Source: Competibacteraceae bacterium UBA2792
Lineage (GTDB): Bacteria; Pseudomonadota; Gammaproteobacteria; Competibacterales; Competibacteraceae
Direction: 5' to 3'
DNA length: 19,290 nt
Assembly: GCA_002352125.1 (NCBI GenBank)
Contig: DEHU01000249.1
Span: 5,331 to 24,620, forward strand
A program made the position numbers and the translations under genes. Positions 16,267 through 19,290 of the stretch are shown piece by piece; the first letter of the stretch is position 1; each line of letters opens with the position of its first letter. The notes under the pieces are model-generated. The model searched no databases. It was not told where the DNA came from and saw nothing but the letters and a program-made list of their open reading frames with translations.

Positions 16267-17677
16267 TTTGAGGTCGGCTACCCGGCGGATAAGGAAGCGC
16301 CACCTCGGCGAGGAAGCCGCCAAGATCGCCGGAGCGGCCCAGCCGCAACGTGCCGCCGTATTGGGCAACGATGTCGCCGATGATCGCCAACCCCAGGCCG
16401 TGACCGGCACGCGACTCGTCGATGCGAGTTCCGCGTTGCTGCAACGACTCCAACTGGTCCGGCGGACAACCCGGTCCGTCATCCTCGATCCGCAGCCGTA
16501 AATCCTCTGCGGTCGCGTCGGCGCTCAGCCGCACCACGAGTTTTGCCCACTGGCAAGCGTTGTCGAGCAAATTGCCCAGCAATTCCAGCAAATCATCGCG
16601 ATCTCCGGGAAACGCGCTATCCGGCGAAATCCGCAGGTCGAATCGCAATGCGCGGTCGCGATGGATGCGGCCCAGGATTTCGGTCAAGTCCGCTATTTCC
16701 CCAGCCAACAGCACCCGCTGACCTGGGACGAGGCTACCGACGATGCGGGCCCGCTTCAATTCCCGTTCGGTCAACCGGCGGATGTGTTCGATTTGTTGGC
16801 GCAGGTCCTGCCAGAAATCCTTATCGTCGGCGCCGGGTGGTGGTTGGTCGGCCAGTTGGGTCAGGGCAGTCAGCGGTGTCTTTAATGCATGAGCCAAGTT
16901 GCCTAGAGCGTGGCGAGCTCGCTGTTGGCGCTGATTCAGCAAGTCGAGCAGCCGGTTGAGCTCGATCACCAACGGTTGCACCTCGGCTGGTGCATCGAGG
17001 GGCAAATGAGAAATGTCGCCGCGCGCCAGCCGGGGCAGTTCGCGGCGCACTTGCTCCAACGGGGCCAGGCCGCGCTGCACGATCGACCGCTGGAGCAGCA
17101 GCAGCGCACCGAACAACGTCAGCGCGACGAGGCCGAATTCCAGCAGCAGGCGCCGGAGCCCGGCGTCTACCGGAGTAAAATCTTCGGTTACGGCGATGGT
17201 AACCTGTTGGTTCTGTTGGTTCTGTTGGTTCTGTTGGTTCTGTTGGTTCTGTTGGTTCTGTTGGTTCTGTTGGTTCTGGATTCGGAAAGTGCGCCCGACG
17301 AGCAGCAACCGCCGATCTTGAGGGCCGGTAACGAAGGCTCGGATGGTACGGTCGGCGGCGAGCGGTGGTAGCGCCAAGTCGGCGTCCCACAAGGAGCGCG
17401 AGCAGAGTTTGCCGCTGGATGTTTCGATCTGGTAGTAGTGCCCTGAATAGGGCTGGTGAAAAGTGGTATCGATCCGGTCGGTCGCCAACTGCGGTCGGCC
17501 GTCGGCATCGAAATCTAGCGCGGCCAGCAGCGTTTCCAGATCGTGTTCCAAGCGAGCGGCGACGAAATTCTCGGCGATCCGTCGCAGCGAATAGCCACCG
17601 ATGGCGACCGCCAAAATGGTGAGTGTTGCCAGCGCCAAGATCAAGCCGGCCGACAGCCGGGCTTGCAGAGAGATCAT
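16247..17677 (-). CDS. PhoQ/QseC-type sensor histidine kinase with (NQQ)8 repeat
   Basis: A 476-residue inner-membrane kinase. A first transmembrane helix (about 10-30) leads to a periplasmic sensor (31-175), a second helix (about 178-196), a HAMP-like linker (200-250), a HisKA region with H263 in [20 protein letters not shown], and HATPase_c with an N box ([16 protein letters not shown]), DDGPGCP and GHGLGLAI. The class is that of PhoQ-like kinases with NLAHxLKTPL. In the periplasmic part, residues 135-158 are eight perfect Asn-Gln-Gln units lying between two beta-like stretches ([11 protein letters not shown] and [16 protein letters not shown]), so they form an expanded loop. Its ATG overlaps the response-regulator stop as ATGA, so the two proteins are translationally coupled and form a cognate pair. 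The 3' end overlaps the convergent ATPase-FHA gene. Confidence 0.93.
   Translation of the reverse strand: MISLQARLSAGLILALATLTILAVAIGGYSLRRIAENFVAARLEHDLETLLAALDFDADGRPQLATDRIDTTFHQPYSGHYYQIETSSGKLCSRSLWDADLALPPLAADRTIRAFVTGPQDRRLLLVGRTFRIQNQQNQQNQQNQQNQQNQQNQQNQQVTIAVTEDFTPVDAGLRRLLLEFGLVALTLFGALLLLQRSIVQRGLAPLEQVRRELPRLARGDISHLPLDAPAEVQPLVIELNRLLDLLNQRQQRARHALGNLAHALKTPLTALTQLADQPPPGADDKDFWQDLRQQIEHIRRLTERELKRARIVGSLVPGQRVLLAGEIADLTEILGRIHRDRALRFDLRISPDSAFPGDRDDLLELLGNLLDNACQWAKLVVRLSADATAEDLRLRIEDDGPGCPPDQLESLQQRGTRIDESRAGHGLGLAIIGDIVAQYGGTLRLGRSGDLGGFLAEVALPYPPGSRPQINMLRT
17204..17275. repeat. Eight perfect 9-bp tandem repeats inside the kinase gene
   Basis: The unit CTGTTGGTT (plus strand) is repeated eight times without a mismatch, from 17204 to 17275. 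On the coding minus strand each unit reads AAC CAA CAG, that is Asn-Gln-Gln. Because the unit is a multiple of three, gain or loss of copies would change protein length without breaking the frame. Perfect identity suggests a recent or ongoing slippage expansion. Confidence 0.98.
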
Positions 17678-18345
17678 GTGGTTTTGGTTCCGAACACGTA
17701 ACCTTGATTGCGGCGAGTGACGATCAAATCGCGACCGATTTTGCGACGCAATCGATTGATGTAGACCTCCAGAACGTTGCTGTCGCGTTCGGTCTCGAAA
17801 TCGTAAACGTGTTCGGCCAGCCTGGTTTTGGACAGGACCCGGCCAGGATGCAGCATGAGATAGCGCAATAGGCGGAATTCGGTGCCCGTCAGCTCGAACG
17901 CTTCGCCCGTGGCCAGGATTCGCGCCATCTGGGCGCCTTCGTCCAGCTCTAGACCGGCGACTTGCAGCGGGCCGTGCGGCCGGGCCACGCTTCGTCGTAA
18001 CAGGGCATGGAGCCGGGCGGTCAGTTCGGCGACGTGAAAGGGTTTGCCCAAATAATCGTCGGCGCCGGCCTTGAACCCATCTACTTTTTCGTGCCAAGCG
18101 TCGCGGGCGGTCAGGATCAGTACCGGCATCGGGTTGCCGGCCACGCGCCAGCCGCGCAGCACGTCCAGGCCAGACCGGCCAGGCAATCCCAAATCCAGTA
18201 CCGCCACGTCGTAAGGTTCCGATTCGCCCATGAAAGCAGCGTCCACGCCATCGGCCACCACGTCCACGGCGAATCCGGCCTGCTCCAGATCGATCCGCAA
18301 GCGGTTGCTCAGCGAGGTATCGTCTTCGGCGAGCAAGAGGCGCAT
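17674..18345 (-). CDS. OmpR/PhoP-family response regulator
   Basis: A 223-residue DNA-binding regulator. The receiver domain (1-115) has the acidic pair D8-D9, phospho-acceptor D51 in [10 protein letters not shown], the Thr/Ala pair in ILTARD (77-82) and K101 in LGKPF. The C-terminal winged helix (about 125-220) has [20 protein letters not shown], then LAEHVYD, the recognition helix segment [16 protein letters not shown] and the wing [10 protein letters not shown]. The length is standard. It follows the PepSY gene by 2 nt and overlaps the kinase start by 4 bases (ATGA), so regulator and kinase are a pair. Its targets cannot be read here; self-regulation of the operon, or control of the PepSY and cytochrome genes ahead of it, is plausible from order alone. 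Confidence 0.95.
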   Translation of the reverse strand: MRLLLAEDDTSLSNRLRIDLEQAGFAVDVVADGVDAAFMGESEPYDVAVLDLGLPGRSGLDVLRGWRVAGNPMPVLILTARDAWHEKVDGFKAGADDYLGKPFHVAELTARLHALLRRSVARPHGPLQVAGLELDEGAQMARILATGEAFELTGTEFRLLRYLMLHPGRVLSKTRLAEHVYDFETERDSNVLEVYINRLRRKIGRDLIVTRRNQGYVFGTKTT

Positions 18346-18347
18346 CG

Positions 18348-18674
18348 CTATTCCCGGTCTTCTTCGCGTTCGAGATGCCACAGTGCGCCGCTGCGGGCAT
18401 CGTATTCGAACTCCCGCACCGAGCCGTCGCTCTCCAGGATTTTGAGATCGTAGACGTAGCGGCCGCGCTCGAATTCCAGCTCTGCTTCCAGCAATTGGCC
18501 GCCTGGGTGGCGGCGACGATGATTGGCGAGGATCGTTTCCAAGGACAGGATTTGTCCCGCGTCTCGCAACCGGCGAATTTCGTCGTGATCGCGCCCCGCC
18601 ACGACCCGGGCGGTCGGGAGCAATCCTCCCACCATCAAGGGCAGCAGGACGATGGCAATTTTTTGGCGGCTCAC
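18348..18674 (-). CDS. PepSY-domain periplasmic protein
   Basis: A 108-residue exported protein with a signal peptide ([20 protein letters not shown], cleavage near residue 26) and one PepSY domain. The domain runs from a helix [20 protein letters not shown] through [20 protein letters not shown] to [19 protein letters not shown]; the Y-x-Y-D-L-K-I-L and D-A-R-S-G-A-L stretches are the strand signatures of the family. Small PepSY proteins next to PhoP/PhoQ-like pairs and cytochrome b561 genes are a recurrent arrangement in proteobacteria, where they are thought to modulate the kinase or a periplasmic redox or protease partner; the exact role is unknown. The start is GTG with no strong ribosome binding site, and the gene lies 34 nt after cytochrome b561 and 2 nt before the response regulator. 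Confidence 0.83.
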   Translation of the reverse strand: MSRQKIAIVLLPLMVGGLLPTARVVAGRDHDEIRRLRDAGQILSLETILANHRRRHPGGQLLEAELEFERGRYVYDLKILESDGSVREFEYDARSGALWHLEREEDRE

Positions 18675-18708
18675 GAGAGCGCATTCCGGGGGAAGCGATT
18701 GTTTGGTT

Positions 18709-19290
18709 TCACGCTCGCTTGCGTCCGGTGATCATGGAGCGGGCCAGATTTTCGCGGTGCAGCAGACTTTCCCAGATCACGCCGACCAGATGTCCGGCCA
18801 CTAGCAACAAGGTGAAGTTAGCTAAAAATTCGTGCGCTTCTTTGATGAAACGAACGGTGGAATCGTTACTGTTCGCCAACAAGTCGGCCAGCGGTCCCAA
18901 TCCCTTATCGGCGCCGTACAGCGCCAGTCCGGCGGCGACGGTGGCGGTCAAGCTCAGCAGCAGGACGACGATCATTGCCCCGCCGGCGGGATTATGCCCC
19001 AGATAGCGGGTTGCGCGCAGCGTTAGCACGTCCTTGACGTAAGTAAGCGTGACGCGCGGTCCACGCACGAAATCGGCGAAGCGGGCGGTGCGCGGTCCCA
19101 CGAAGCCCCAAATCAGACGAAACAAAAGCAGCCCGACAATAATGTAACCGGCCCAGACGTGGACGATTTGCAGCCATTCGCCGTCCAGTTGGTCCTGGAA
19201 GCGTTCGAACGGTTCGCCTTGCGTGACGTAGGCGGTGCAGAAAGCGGTTACCAAAATCCAGTGGAACAAGCGGACCAGCGGATCCCAGAC
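18709..19290 (-). CDS. Cytochrome b561-type membrane protein (5' end cut by window edge)
   Basis: A di-haem inner-membrane electron carrier related to the Ni/Fe-hydrogenase b-type subunit and cytochrome b561 families. The frame is open to the window end and begins VWDPLVRLFHWILVT, the classic family opening, so only a handful of N-terminal residues are missing; a TTG at 19269 is internal. Four hydrophobic helices are visible, with candidate haem-ligand histidines in RLFHW, IVHVWAGY, EAHEFLANF and VAGHLVGV. The ending SLLHRENLARSMITGRK is also typical. It would pass electrons between the quinone pool and a periplasmic partner such as a small c-type cytochrome; that partner is not in view and may lie just beyond the window. 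It is the first visible gene of the operon with PepSY, regulator and kinase. Confidence 0.9.
   Translation of the reverse strand, partial: VWDPLVRLFHWILVTAFCTAYVTQGEPFERFQDQLDGEWLQIVHVWAGYIIVGLLLFRLIWGFVGPRTARFADFVRGPRVTLTYVKDVLTLRATRYLGHNPAGGAMIVVLLLSLTATVAAGLALYGADKGLGPLADLLANSNDSTVRFIKEAHEFLANFTLLLVAGHLVGVIWESLLHRENLARSMITGRKRA

Noticed and set aside
17204..17275. CRISPR-like direct repeats
   Set aside because: The units are 9 bp, directly adjacent without spacers, and inside a coding frame; this is a tandem repeat.
16910..17371. Plus-strand frame with (VLL)n or (WFC)n hydrophobic repeat
   Set aside because: It is the reverse reading of the NQQ repeat inside the kinase gene, with no start signals or homology.
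16247..18400. A 717-codon minus-strand frame longer than the kinase
   Set aside because: Only 16247-17677 matches a kinase. The part from 17678 to 18400 is the response-regulator gene read in the wrong frame; the true kinase start is the ATG overlapping the regulator stop.

Overview
The window looks like a GC-rich gammaproteobacterial chromosome fragment. The FadD is very close to the enterobacterial enzyme along its whole length, the yejBE genes, FTR1 permease and PhoP/QseC-type two-component pair are typical of that class, and a polyhydroxyalkanoate (PHA) granule-associated protein points to a PHA-storing bacterium. A Competibacter-like lineage would fit, but that is inference; no rRNA or tRNA is present to settle it.

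Layout. (1) 1-1316: end of yejB and complete yejE, permeases of a YejABEF-type peptide ABC importer; no yejF ATPase follows. (2) 1317-2540: a gene-poor, partly very AT-rich stretch with a doubtful small ORF on the minus strand carrying ERR/DRR motifs and a frameshifted remnant of a MacB-type permease. (3) 2545-3850: an iron uptake unit, made of a promoter with an embedded Fur-like box, a secreted cupredoxin-fold protein, an FTR1 iron permease and a rho-independent terminator. (4) 4043-7299: lipid metabolism genes: fadD (+), then a PHA system protein and a secreted zinc-type lipase (both -). (5) 7493-10419: a PstS-like periplasmic binding protein whose stop overlaps the start of a hybrid sensor kinase, probably one signalling unit. 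(6) 10619-13132: a secreted trypsin-like protease with two C-terminal repeats, with a possible 47-codon ORF overlapping its stop. (7) 13292-16266: a sigma-54-like promoter followed by a 916-residue protein joining an ExeA/MshM-like AAA ATPase to two FHA domains, the most unusual gene here. (8) 16247-19290, all minus: cytochrome b561 (cut by the window end), a PepSY protein, an OmpR-type response regulator and a sensor kinase, tightly packed in one likely operon. The kinase carries eight perfect 9-bp repeats encoding (Asn-Gln-Gln)8 in its predicted periplasmic part.

How it works together: fadD, the PHA protein and the lipase would link lipid hydrolysis, acyl-CoA activation and carbon storage. 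The Fur-like box suggests that the iron unit is repressed when iron is plentiful. Two independent sensory systems (SBP plus hybrid kinase; PepSY/RR/HK with cytochrome b561) occupy much of the rest. All functional calls come from reading motifs and recalled family features; no database search was run.
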